Positions 7,501 to 16,700 of a stretch of DNA of 64,000 bases are shown here, piece by piece. A program made the position numbers and the translations under genes. The DNA comes from Brevibacterium luteolum (GTDB lineage Bacteria; Actinomycetota; Actinomycetes; Actinomycetales; Brevibacteriaceae). The stretch is from assembly GCF_013004595.1 (NCBI RefSeq), contig NZ_JABEMC010000001.1, positions 62,001-126,000 on the forward strand. Reading direction: 5' to 3'. A model generated the notes under the pieces. The model ran no database searches. It saw only the letters and a program-made list of their open reading frames with translations, and was not told the DNA's origin. The stretch's first letter is position 1; each line of letters begins with the position of its first letter.

Positions 7501-10500
7501 CGCCGCGGCGACCTCCGCGACCAGACCACACGCGGCCTCTCCGGCGCCTACTCCACAGTCGACCGGATGCTCTCACTGTCCCGCAACGAGGACCTCAGCC
7601 GCGGCACCCGCGCTCGCCTCGCCCGCGACGCCTCCGGCTACGAGTCCTCACTGCGTCGCCTCTACGGGCAGCTGGAGAAGCTGGAGAAGCGCGCCGAGAA
7701 CGCACAGAAGAAACTCGACGAGCTCAAACAGATCCAGGACTCCGTCGCATCCTCGATCGGCAGGTCGGCGTACTCGCTTGATGTGACGTCGCAGTGGTCA
7801 CAGACCCGGGCGGGTGTGTGGGAGCAGACGCAGGGCGTCTCGGGTGTGCGGAAGAACGCAGCCCAGGCGGCAGCCCGGGTTCGGGACCTGTCCGGCAAGC
7901 TGAACCGGCTGCAGAAGATGGGCTACTCCGGTGCGATCTTGCAGGAAGTCGCCCAGGCCGGCTCGATCGACGAGTCCCTGCAGATGGCTGATGAACTGCT
8001 TAAGGGCACCAGCAGCGATGTGAAGTCGATCAACCGGTCATATGCCGACATCGACAAGCACGCGCGCCAGGCCGGCAAATACGTCACGCACGGCTTCTAC
8101 AAGGGCGGCGTCGATGCCGCCGCCGGCCTCGTCAAGGGCCTGGAGTCACAGCAGAAGCAGGTCGAGAAGACCATCCTCAAGATCGCTAAGTCGATGGAGT
8201 CCTCGCTCAAACGCGCCCTCGGCATCCGCTCACCATCAAAGAAAACTGAGTGGATCGGAGAGCAGACAGCCGAGGGCTTCATCGGCGGCATCCTCGGCAA
8301 GCTCGACACCATCCGGGCCGCAGCCGAGATGATGGGCGCAGCAGCAATCCCACAGATCACCACGACCCCGAGCACAGCCCGTGACGCCTCAGACACCGCC
8401 CTGACCGCACCTCCTGCGCTCGCCTCAGCGGCGGCTTCGGTTCCGGCCGGTGCGTCCGGTGAGGTGCCAGGGGTGGATGAGCTCCCGGCGCTGACGTCTG
8501 AGGCGTATGCGGGTATGGATGCCACCGCTGAGGAGTCGCTGGTGTTCCGGCAGGAGATCACCGCGTCGTCCTATCAGGGGATGCAGGATTCGACGGCGTC
8601 GGCGCTTGCGTCGATGCGCTTGACACAGTTGGCTGAGCATGAGGCGATGACAGCCGATCAGCAGGCGACGATGCAGCTGCTCACGCGCATCTCTGCAGAC
8701 GGATTCACCACGATCGACCGGCAGGGCCGGGAGAAGACCCACGAACTGCATAAGGGCGTGGGCCGGTCGATGCGCGATCTCCGCTCGGACTACGGCGAAC
8801 AGCTGGGTCAGACACGCCGCTCCTCGCACGAGGGATTCACCAGTATCGACCGTCAGGGTCGGGAGAAGACCCACGAACTGCATAAGGGCGTGGGCCGGTC
8901 GATGCGTGATCTCCGCTCGGACTACGGCGAGCAGCTGGGTCAGACACGCCGCGCCTCGCACGAGGGATTCGAGACGATCCGCCGGGCCGGGGTTTCCTCG
9001 ATTGCTGGCATGCGTGCCGGTGTCCGCGACGAGCTCGGGAAGATGCCCGGCCATGTCGCCTCCACGATGAATCGCTCGATCTCGGTGCTCAACGACTTCC
9101 GCCGTGAGGTCAACGATGCATTCGGTGACGTCGGCGTGAAACTGCCGGCAGTCAAACGGGTCAAGGGCTACGCCGGCGGTGGTGTCATTCCCGGCTACTC
9201 GACTCACCTGCAGGGTGACGATCAGCTGATCAAGGCTCGCGCCGGTGAGGGCATCTACGTCTCCGAGGCGATGCGTGACCCGTATGAGCGCAAGCGCTTG
9301 GAGACCGTGAACAAGGCCGCTTTGCGTGGCGAGAACCTCGCAAAGTTCCGTGATCTGCCGTTCGAGGCTTTCGCTACTGGCGGCATCGTGAAGAACACGC
9401 AGGGACTCATCCGGCTCGGTCACGTGCTGCGCAGCATTGGTGTCCGCGTCTCCGAGGGCCCGCCGCCGTTCGGACCGATCCACCGCGTGCACGCTAGGAA
9501 CTCGTGGCACTACCGCAACGGCGCGCTCGACCTCAACACGGCCCCAGGTAAGTCGGCGAAGGAGATGCGCGACTTCGACCGCATCATGCCGATCCTCCAC
9601 GCACTCGGTTGGGGCGTCATCTGGCGCTACCCGAACCACTACGGACACGCCCATGTCGACATCGGCAACCGGAGCCTCGGATCGTTCAACCGCAACGTCA
9701 AGCCCTCGGGTGATCTGTGGGAGAAGCTCAAGGGGCTTCGGGTCGGGCCACCGCAGGGCGGTGGCGAGGGCGGCACCTACGGCATGTCGCATCCGCTGCT
9801 CGATCGCGCCGGCATATCCCCGTCAGGCAATTTGGAGCGCGACTACGAGAAGGCTGCCCGGAAGATCATGGCCGGCATCGTGAAGAAGCACGCCGGGCGT
9901 CTATCCGACAACGAATTCGCTTCTGATCTTGTCGGCGGGATCATGCGCACCGCCGAGACCGGGATCGTTGCCAAGGCCAAGGCCCACGGCAAGGAGATGG
10001 GCACGTACACCGACCCTGGCGGTGCCGGTGTGGAGCGGTGGCGCGACACCGTCATCAAGGCCTTGCAGATCGCAGGTCTCCCCACCTCCGACGACTACGT
10101 CAACGCCTGGCTACGGCAGATCAAGACCGAGTCCGGCGGCAACCCCCGCGCGGTCCAGGGCAACATCGGCGACGTCAACAACCGCTCCGGCGACCTCGCC
10201 CACGGCCTCGTCCAGGTCATCGGCTCCACCTTCCGCGCCTTCCGCGACAAGAGTCTGCCCAACGACCGGTTCCACCCACTCGCCAACCTCGTTGCCGGCA
10301 TGAACTGGGCAAAATTCAAGGCCTCCCGCCGCGGCCGCTCCATGCTCTCGTTCATCGGCCGCGGCCACGGCTACGCCGAGGGCACCGACTCCGCGCTGCC
10401 TGGCTGGAAGTGGGTCGGCGAAGAGGGACCCGAGCTCATGCGGTTCAAGGGTGGCGAGCAGGTCATCCCGTCCAAGGTCTCCCACCAGATCGAGAACCAG

Positions 10501-10737
10501 GTGCTGCGCGGCGGCAACGTCTCCATCGAGCAGTCCTCGATCGACAGCCTCAAGGCAGCCCTCGTCACCCAGATCACCGAGGCCGACATGGCCGCAGCCC
10601 TCGACGGCGTACAGCTCACCCTCATGGTCGACGGCCAACAGATGGCCGCACACATCACCGCCACCGTCGAAGGCGGCATCCGCACCGCCCGCTCTAACAA
10701 CCGCACCGGCTCACGACTGACAGGAGCCACACTATGA
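4546..10737 (+). CDS. Tape measure protein with M15-type peptidase and lytic transglycosylase domains
   Basis: This is the longest gene of the window, 2063 residues. It starts at ATG 4546 behind AGAAAGGAGGTGAG. The N-terminus resembles the TP901-type tape measure core, with hydrophobic segments at about 65-82 and 411-432 and long helical stretches. Residues about 942-995 are strongly charged (Arg/Glu-rich). A 44-residue tandem repeat occupies 1386-1473. From about 1610 to 1705 there is an M15/VanY-like zinc peptidase pattern (WHYRNGALDLN, then HAHVD at about 1701). From about 1845 to 1930 there is a transglycosylase SLT domain (LRQIKTESGGNP with the likely catalytic Glu near 1862, then HGLVQVIGSTF). 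Both could cut peptidoglycan during DNA entry. Its length should set tail length. Confidence 0.85.
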   Translation: MADRTVAYRMLLDATGVATGAKVARNALQGIHRDGIAPVQKHLTALERSARAHPEAWQHAGRAATIFGTGVAVSLGMATKAAMSWQSDWAGVTKTVEGTTAQMDGLQQGLRDLAATTLPATHTEIAGVAEAAGQLGIKTQNVLQFTKTIIDLGEATNLTAEQGGTQLARFMNIMGTSQSKVNNLGSAVVGLGNNFATTESEIMDMSMRIASAGRQAGMTEGDVLGLATALSSVGIEAEAGGTAASMVIKKMGLEVDRGGDKLDLFAKTAGMSTTDFAKAFKGDAAGALATFVEGLGKAQAEGENVNVTLSELGIKGIRESNAILSLAAASDVMKNALATGNTEYIKASALAEEASQRYETAESRAKIALNSIKDASIDFGQAVLPAFAAGADAVTGLMTRIRELPQPLKEATVGFAGIAGAASLAAGGFLTIAPKVFDVVDGFKTLNATHPRLAGGLTTLGKAAGLATVGLLTARGAAAALNSVIDTSSRSTSEMTSAIAELQNKASGDVKNTVLDPALWEEANSFWNRGIGTKEIEDWGDALDRVNMAGAGMQQWLDGVAGTRSDVTIIGETIASTDEALRDLASGGAMESAADGFTAIRDSAEDMTDAEVLEQFPKYKDYLREIAGAAGLATDDAVLLAIATGRITEEMLEANPTTAEGVDKLKDLGVEAKTTEEKIADLADEIRTFGQATLDTRAASREWEQSLDDAREALKKNGKTLDDTTQKGRDNAEALDRVARAGADRAASIYEETQSEEELQKALDQSREDLIKTARSFGMSEDAAKDYADRVLMTPDEVKTEVKVQKEQAKKDLDSIVKDLKDTDGESATLWVRIKKWFQGEADGSNAKKRRARAGRDGAGVGGRAYGGIDVKAMAAGGTLDPIAQVVPPNTWRIVGDRLDVPEAFIPIDGSRRSWKILTETISRMPGALPMASGAVVSGSKDDEQRRKAEQERKRREDEAKRRREEAAARRARVADMRRELRTDLRRGDLRDQTTRGLSGAYSTVDRMLSLSRNEDLSRGTRARLARDASGYESSLRRLYGQLEKLEKRAENAQKKLDELKQIQDSVASSIGRSAYSLDVTSQWSQTRAGVWEQTQGVSGVRKNAAQAAARVRDLSGKLNRLQKMGYSGAILQEVAQAGSIDESLQMADELLKGTSSDVKSINRSYADIDKHARQAGKYVTHGFYKGGVDAAAGLVKGLESQQKQVEKTILKIAKSMESSLKRALGIRSPSKKTEWIGEQTAEGFIGGILGKLDTIRAAAEMMGAAAIPQITTTPSTARDASDTALTAPPALASAAASVPAGASGEVPGVDELPALTSEAYAGMDATAEESLVFRQEITASSYQGMQDSTASALASMRLTQLAEHEAMTADQQATMQLLTRISADGFTTIDRQGREKTHELHKGVGRSMRDLRSDYGEQLGQTRRSSHEGFTSIDRQGREKTHELHKGVGRSMRDLRSDYGEQLGQTRRASHEGFETIRRAGVSSIAGMRAGVRDELGKMPGHVASTMNRSISVLNDFRREVNDAFGDVGVKLPAVKRVKGYAGGGVIPGYSTHLQGDDQLIKARAGEGIYVSEAMRDPYERKRLETVNKAALRGENLAKFRDLPFEAFATGGIVKNTQGLIRLGHVLRSIGVRVSEGPPPFGPIHRVHARNSWHYRNGALDLNTAPGKSAKEMRDFDRIMPILHALGWGVIWRYPNHYGHAHVDIGNRSLGSFNRNVKPSGDLWEKLKGLRVGPPQGGGEGGTYGMSHPLLDRAGISPSGNLERDYEKAARKIMAGIVKKHAGRLSDNEFASDLVGGIMRTAETGIVAKAKAHGKEMGTYTDPGGAGVERWRDTVIKALQIAGLPTSDDYVNAWLRQIKTESGGNPRAVQGNIGDVNNRSGDLAHGLVQVIGSTFRAFRDKSLPNDRFHPLANLVAGMNWAKFKASRRGRSMLSFIGRGHGYAEGTDSALPGWKWVGEEGPELMRFKGGEQVIPSKVSHQIENQVLRGGNVSIEQSSIDSLKAALVTQITEADMAAALDGVQLTLMVDGQQMAAHITATVEGGIRTARSNNRTGSRLTGATL
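8701..8964 (+). repeat. 132-bp tandem repeat (2 copies) in the tape measure gene
   Basis: Two near-identical copies (8701-8832 and 8833-8964) encode the 44-residue unit that begins GFT.IDRQGREKTHELHKG and ends with the motif RR.SHE. A third degenerate start (GFETIRRAG) follows. The copies differ at few positions, so the duplication is recent. The unit is helical and charged, as expected for an element that lengthens the tape measure in whole steps. Confidence 0.85.
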
Positions 10738-11603
10738 CCACCCCACACGGCACCTTCGCGCTCGCCGGCTACGAGTTCGGTGACGGCCACCAGGTCTACC
10801 CCTCAGCAGTGACCCGCGGTGGTATCGAGTGGCGCACCCAGGACGTCGAGAACCCACTCGCTGACGGGATCTTCTTCGGCCGTGACCTGCGCACCCCGAA
10901 ACCGTGGGTGCTCACGATCACCGTCGCCGGCGACACACCTGCCCACGCCGCGAAGCTGGCAGCCGAGTTCGCCGCCGCCTGGGAGCATGCCCGCCGCCAG
11001 TGGAAACCCGCCCAAGAAGTGACTCTCGACTTCACTCAGCACGGCAACCACTACCGCCTCTACGGCCGTCCCCGCACCCTCGACATGGACGACAACGACG
11101 CCTGGGTGCTCGAAACCCTGACCGACATCAAAGCCGCGTTCCAGCCCTCCCACATCGGCCTCTACGCCGGTCACCCCAACACCGTCACCGTCGGCCTCCG
11201 CGCAGCAGCAGCAGGCGGCCTGATCTTCCCTGTCGTCTTCCCCTGGTCCACCCGCACCGGCGCGAAACGCTCCGGCATCGTCGAAACACCAGGCGGCCTC
11301 ATCCCCACCGACGCCGTCACCATCACCATCACCGGACCCGTCAACAAGCCCACCGTCACCGGCCCCGGCTGGCAGATCGGCCTCAACACCGCGCTCGCCC
11401 ACGATCACGTCGTCACCATCGACGCTCGCGCCCGCACGGTCCTGCGCAATGACGGTGTCTCCCTGGCCGGCAAACTCACCCGCACCTCTCGCCTCGACGA
11501 AATCACCATGCCCACCACGCACTGCGAAATCACCTACGCCGGCACCGACCCTGCCGGCATCTCCACAGCCACCGTCCAGTGGCACCCGATCACCAGCATG
11601 TGA
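10734..11603 (+). CDS. Distal tail protein (Dit-like)
   Basis: The protein has 289 residues, and its ATG overlaps the tape measure stop (ATGA). The N-terminal half has the pattern of Dit hubs: FALAGYEFGDG, then GGIEWRTQDVENP, GRDLRTPKPWVLTITV and VTLDFTQHGNHYRLYGRPR, with a long helix in between (AAKLAAEFAAAWEHA). The C-terminal half is a beta-sandwich-like region with Thr/Val-rich strands, matching the galectin-like domain of longer Dit proteins. Being directly downstream of the tape measure gene, it would form the ring that links tail tube and tip. Confidence 0.7.
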   Translation: MTTPHGTFALAGYEFGDGHQVYPSAVTRGGIEWRTQDVENPLADGIFFGRDLRTPKPWVLTITVAGDTPAHAAKLAAEFAAAWEHARRQWKPAQEVTLDFTQHGNHYRLYGRPRTLDMDDNDAWVLETLTDIKAAFQPSHIGLYAGHPNTVTVGLRAAAAGGLIFPVVFPWSTRTGAKRSGIVETPGGLIPTDAVTITITGPVNKPTVTGPGWQIGLNTALAHDHVVTIDARARTVLRNDGVSLAGKLTRTSRLDEITMPTTHCEITYAGTDPAGISTATVQWHPITSM

Positions 11604-11613
11604 GGAGCACACC

Positions 11614-12630
11614 ATGCCACTCCAGCCAGTCCCATGGGCCACCGGAAACGGCGCCGATAACCCCGTCGAAGGCGCTCGCCTAGCATTGCATGCTGCGACC
11701 AGCGGTGCCCGCGGCGTGGCGGGCCCGGACGACATGCGCGTCACGGCCTTGCCGGTGCCCGGTGGGGCGGTGCGTGTACACACTGGTGCGGGAGTGACCC
11801 CGAACGACTACATTCCCGGTGGCGGAGCTCAAGCGTATGCAATGCGAGAGGAATCCCACACCGACGTCCCCATTCCCGCTACGGGTTCGGGCGGTGGCGC
11901 GACCCGCTATCTCATCGCTCGGGTCCAGGATCCCCAGTATGCTGGCGCGGAACCAGAAGACGTTGTCAACGGCCCGTACAACCACTATGCGATCGTCGGA
12001 TCCAAGGACGGCCACAAATTCCCTTACGTCCCACTGGCGAAGATCGTGCAGCCCGCGAACACGGCCACGATCACGAACGAGATGATCACGGATGTCCGCG
12101 AAGTCGCCAACCCGCGCGAAAAGACTGTCCGGTTCCCCCGCCCGGTCGTTAACCAGCACATCGATGGCTATTCGCATGTGCTGCGCCATCGCCGCAACGG
12201 CACTGGGCATGGACGCGGTGAGCAGTTCCCGGACTCTGCCAATGGCGGCCGATTCGACCTTGACATCCCGGAATGGGCGACCCGCATGCATGTCGACGCC
12301 CGGTGGACGTCGGTGCGCTACAACGGCCAGTCGTCCTGGGGAGCGTTCTACCTGCAGTACGTCGGCAAGGACGGCGTGTGGCGCTCCACCCAGGACTTCG
12401 GGTGGGACGTCAACGAGGGCAACATCTACACCACGAACTGGCTGCTGTCAGATAATCTCTTCATCCCGTATGCGATGCGCGGCGGGAGGCTCAGCATTTA
12501 CATGCGCGCATTCGTTGAAGACAACTCGAATGCGAAACAGGGAGCCGTCTCGCTGAATAAACGATCAGGTCTGCATCTCGACGTCACCTTCTACGAAGTT
12601 GCGGACTGGACGGGCTGGAATACCAGATGA
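11614..12630 (+). CDS. Minor tail / tail-tip protein, function unknown
   Basis: I start this 338-residue protein at ATG 11614, which follows TGAGGAGCACACC; a longer in-frame extension lies inside the Dit gene. It begins PLQPVPWATGNGADNP, has a glycine-rich middle (GAGVTPNDYIPGGGAQAY), and ends in a beta-rich C-terminal region rich in Trp, Tyr and Asn (TSVRYNGQSSWGAFYLQYVG). The N-terminal motif resembles proteins in the tail tip operon of Micrococcales phages. The C-terminal half could be a carbohydrate- or receptor-binding beta-sandwich. The base composition is slightly less GC-biased than in neighbouring genes, which fits host-range exchange. It overlaps the next gene by ATGA. Confidence 0.55.
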   Translation: MPLQPVPWATGNGADNPVEGARLALHAATSGARGVAGPDDMRVTALPVPGGAVRVHTGAGVTPNDYIPGGGAQAYAMREESHTDVPIPATGSGGGATRYLIARVQDPQYAGAEPEDVVNGPYNHYAIVGSKDGHKFPYVPLAKIVQPANTATITNEMITDVREVANPREKTVRFPRPVVNQHIDGYSHVLRHRRNGTGHGRGEQFPDSANGGRFDLDIPEWATRMHVDARWTSVRYNGQSSWGAFYLQYVGKDGVWRSTQDFGWDVNEGNIYTTNWLLSDNLFIPYAMRGGRLSIYMRAFVEDNSNAKQGAVSLNKRSGLHLDVTFYEVADWTGWNTR

Positions 12631-13742
12631 CCTGGAGGTATTTCGCGACCCGACTACGCGGGGACGGTCCCGAGCGTGACGACCGTGACGTGTTGGACTG
12701 GAACCTCCCGCTGACCGGTGCCGAGATCTCGAACGTGATCAATGGGTTCGGCGGGCTGCGCGGCACCCTCAAGCCAGAGCATCCGCGTCTCATCGGCATC
12801 CAAGGACTGCTGGAGCCAGGCTGCACCGCCATCTACGCCGAGCAGGATGGCCAGATCCGAGGCGGGGGCATCGTCGTCGAACCAGAGGAAGACTCACCCG
12901 ACTTCAAGGTCGAAGCAATTGGCCACGCCGGCTACCTCGACCACATGCCATACACCGGCGAGAAAGCGATCGAACGCGGAGACCCGCTCGAGACGTCATG
13001 GCACATGTGGCAGCACACCCAGGCCCGCCCCGGTTTCAACCTCGGCATGACCCAGGCAGGAGACAAGAAGTCGAAACAGGTGTTCCTCGGAGACCCCGAC
13101 GCCACCCCATCGAAGACTCCGAAGAAGGTCACCCCCTACGTGCTGTCCTGGTGGCAGACCCACGACCTCGCCCGCGAGTTCGACCAGATGGCCGAACTCG
13201 GAGGCTACGAATGGACCGTCCGCCACTCATGGGACAGCCACACAATCCGGCATGAGCTCGTTTACGGCCACCCGCGGTTAGGCCGCCGCCGCCACGACCT
13301 GCGCTTCGTCGTAGGCGAGAACGTCACCGAACAGCCCGTCCTCACCGCCGATATCGACACAGCAGCCACACACGTCCTCGTCCTCGGTGCCGGCGAAGGA
13401 CGCACGATGATGCACCACACCGACATCAAACAATCGCCCGGCCGCCTCGCCCGCTACGCAATCGTCACCGACAAGTCACTGACCACCCCAGCTCAGGTCA
13501 AAGCCCGCGCCGCCGCAGAGCTCACAGCCCGCCAGCCCGGCCCAGACGTGACCGAACTCAAGATCCTCGACCACCCGAACGCGCCACTCGGAACCGTCGA
13601 ACCCGGCGACGACATCAAGCTCACAACGAAACCCGGCTGGCACGACCGGCTCGACGTGTGGGTGAAGGTCCTCGCCGTCACCATCACACCCGAGCAGCCG
13701 ACCACGACCCTGACCGTCCGACGAGCGGAGAAGATCTCATGA
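12627..13742 (+). CDS. Tail-associated protein, ReqiPepy6 Gp37-like
   Basis: The 371-residue protein starts at ATG 12627, overlapping the previous stop. Its pattern matches the Gp37-like family of actinophage tail hub proteins: NLPLTGAEISNVINGFGGLRG near residues 26-47, then LIGIQGLLEPGCTAIYAEQDG and an alternation of strands and helices ending PEQPTTTLTVRRAEKIS. These proteins are structurally related to the gp27/gp44 baseplate hub. The gene lies between the tail-tip gene and the fibre gene in a run of four-base overlaps, so it is almost certainly co-translated with them. Confidence 0.65.
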   Translation: MTWRYFATRLRGDGPERDDRDVLDWNLPLTGAEISNVINGFGGLRGTLKPEHPRLIGIQGLLEPGCTAIYAEQDGQIRGGGIVVEPEEDSPDFKVEAIGHAGYLDHMPYTGEKAIERGDPLETSWHMWQHTQARPGFNLGMTQAGDKKSKQVFLGDPDATPSKTPKKVTPYVLSWWQTHDLAREFDQMAELGGYEWTVRHSWDSHTIRHELVYGHPRLGRRRHDLRFVVGENVTEQPVLTADIDTAATHVLVLGAGEGRTMMHHTDIKQSPGRLARYAIVTDKSLTTPAQVKARAAAELTARQPGPDVTELKILDHPNAPLGTVEPGDDIKLTTKPGWHDRLDVWVKVLAVTITPEQPTTTLTVRRAEKIS

Positions 13743-16700
13743 GCCAGCTAGCACGCCTCATCCGCGAGATCGACCAGCTCAAAGCCCAGCTCGCCGCCGC
13801 CACCTCAACCCCACAGCTCGCTCATTCTGCCATCGAGGGTGGCAGCATTGATTCCTACGACCACGCTGGGAACCTGCGCCTGCGCATCGGCGATCAGGGT
13901 GATGGCACGCAGACGATCCGGGTGGTGGATGGGCCGGTCCCGCCGGCACCCTCGGCACCGGTGGTCGCCGTTGACGGCCCGGTGCTCACGATCAAGTGGG
14001 ACGGCCACCTCGCCGACCCGAACCTCCCGTTGCCGGCGGACTTCGCGCGCATCCACGTCCACCTCGCCCAAACACCTGATATGAGCTCGGCACCCGTCCG
14101 CGCCTCCATCGAAGCGAAAGCGGGCGCATCCACCGTCACCGCTGTCGAGACAGCCGGCACCTGGTGGGTCGCGCTCGCCGTCGAGGCACAGTCCGGGAAG
14201 CGCTCGCCCCTCTCAGCTCCGGTTGAGGCGGTGGTGTCGCTGGTGAACCTCGACGGCGCGCTCGAAGCTGTGCGGGAGTCCGCGGACGGGAAGAACCGCA
14301 ACCACTACAACCCGATCGAGCCGAGTCCGACCGACCATGAGCTCGCCCAGGGTGACTTGTGGTTTGACACGTCGGAGGACGGCCAGAACCTCCCGCACCG
14401 GTGGGATGGCGAGTCGTGGGTGTCGGTCGGTGATCAGCGTGTCGAGGCTGTCCGGTCGGCGATGGAGTCGATGCGTGGCGAACTTGAGCAGGTGATCGTT
14501 GATTCTTCGGGTTCAAAGGTTTTCTACCAGCCGACCCGCCCGTCGGCAGCTGATGCGTCGGTCGACGATCTGTGGTTCGACACCTCGGCTGAGGGTAAGA
14601 ACGTCCCCCACCGGTGGGACGGCACTAGATGGGTGTCGGTCGCCGATCAACGTGTCGAGGCCGTGCGCACGGCGATGGAGTCGATGCGTGGTGATCTGGA
14701 GGGCCAGATCGAGGGTGCTGCAGGGAACCGGATCACATGGTCGCCTGCGACCCCTCCGACGGGCGCCGCACCGGGCAAGTCGGGCGATACGTGGTTTCAG
14801 ATTCAGGCGGGGCGTGTCACCGGTCAGTGGGCGCACGACGGCAGCTCGTGGGTGGCCCGGCCGATCTCGCATGAGGTCATCGCCTCCCTCGACCTTGGCA
14901 AGGCCACGGTCGGTGAACTCGACGGCGGCCGGATCCGGGCGGGTTCAGTCACCGCTGACAGGCTGCTGGTGGGGGCGGGGTCGAACATTCTGCCGCTATC
15001 AGGCCTTCCGAACGGTATACCACCCGGGCGCATCCTGAACAATGCTGAAGTAGCTGCGTTCTCAGGCAGGCAAGGAGCTTATGGGCAGGGTTTCCGGGTG
15101 CGACAGAACCCGGCAACGGCGTCGAGTGAGTGGACTGATGTCTTCACGTTTTGTCGCATGTCAAAGACCAATTCGTTCGCCGCTGGCGATTATTTTCCCG
15201 TCACACCCGGTGAGGAGTATGTATTCTCCGCCAAGTTCGGTCTCGGTGGCGCCTACGTTGGTCCAACACCTGAGGCGCGGATCGTCTTTTACGTCTACAC
15301 GCATGACACGAAATATGTCATGGGAGCCAGTTCGCCGGTGGCGCAACCGGCCTGGAATGGTGTCCCAGTTGAGCATTCGTTCGTCGTGCCGGCGACGGCC
15401 GCGTGGATGCAGGTGTACGTGAGAACGAACCAGGCTGGATGGGTGGAGATCGCTGAACCGAGTCTGCAGCTCAAGGTCGGTGCGACACTCATATCCGACG
15501 GCGCTGTGACGACGGAGAAGATCGCTGCTGGTGCGATCACTGCCGAGTCCGGTGTGATCGGGTCTCTCGACCTCGGCAAGGCCACAGTCGGTGAGCTTGA
15601 CGGGGCACGGATTAAGGCTGGGTCGGTGCTGGCTGACGCGGTGCTCGTGCCAGGGTCGGCAGGCTCCACGGTCATCGCCGATGGTGCGGTCACCACCGAG
15701 AAGCTTGCTGCTGGTGCGATCACTGCCGAATCCGGTGTGATCGGGTCTCTCGACCTCGGCAAGGCCACAGTCGGTGAGCTTGACGGGGCACGCATCAAGT
15801 TCGGCTCCGCCTCCGGTGACATCCTCAAAGCGGATGCTCTGGACGGCAAGGTCATCACCGGTGCGGTCGTCCAAACCTCACACGACCACCCGAAAACCCT
15901 GCTTGATCCGGCGGGCGTGCACGTCACCGACGAAGACGGGCAGGACGTCGTCTACCTGGGTCGGCAGATCGGTGTCCGCGGGCCCTCTGGTGAGACTCTC
16001 GCGCAGATCTCTGATGACGGCGAGATCTCAGGACGTGCGCTCAACATCGAAGAAGATCCCGTCTACGCGGGCCTGCCGCTGCTGGGTGCATATCAGGCGT
16101 ATGAGCGTCCGTCACGTGACGGGTACACAGGCTGGCTCGACTCCCTCCCCCGTGGTGTTGTCGCACGTGGCCGACTCAACCCGGACATCAACGTCAATCG
16201 GGGCGTCAGCAATGGGGTGATCGGGCTGATGGAGCTGCAGTTCCAGCAGGAAGCCGGTCGCCAGTTCAAGATCACTGTCGAACCGATCACCGTGTTCGTG
16301 TTCGACGGTGGCAGTGCCCGGCTGGTCGTCCGCTACACGTGGGATGGTTCACAGCCGAACTCGACGAGTTCGAACTTGGCGGACTGGCAGGTGCGATCGT
16401 CTGGCGGGGCACCCAAATTCTCGCTTGGCGGCAGCTTCCCCTATGAGGGTGAAAGCACCACCATCATCAGACTTTTACTCTGCCTGGAGACGGATAAGAC
16501 AGTGAAGCTCGACGACCGCTCGTGGTCTACACGCGGTCGGATGCTGGTCGAGGACATCGGCCCCATCGTCGAGGACACGACCGTCGACCGGCTGCTCAAA
16601 GTGGAAAACAGTGTCTCGTCGCCGGAGCCGCCGGCGCCGGAGAAACGTAACTACACCAAGCGATATTGGGCAACCGCAGGTAGGGCGTTCTACACCCGTG

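Noticed and set aside
8701-8964. CRISPR-like repeat
   Set aside because: The copies are directly adjacent, lie in frame in the tape measure gene and have no spacers.
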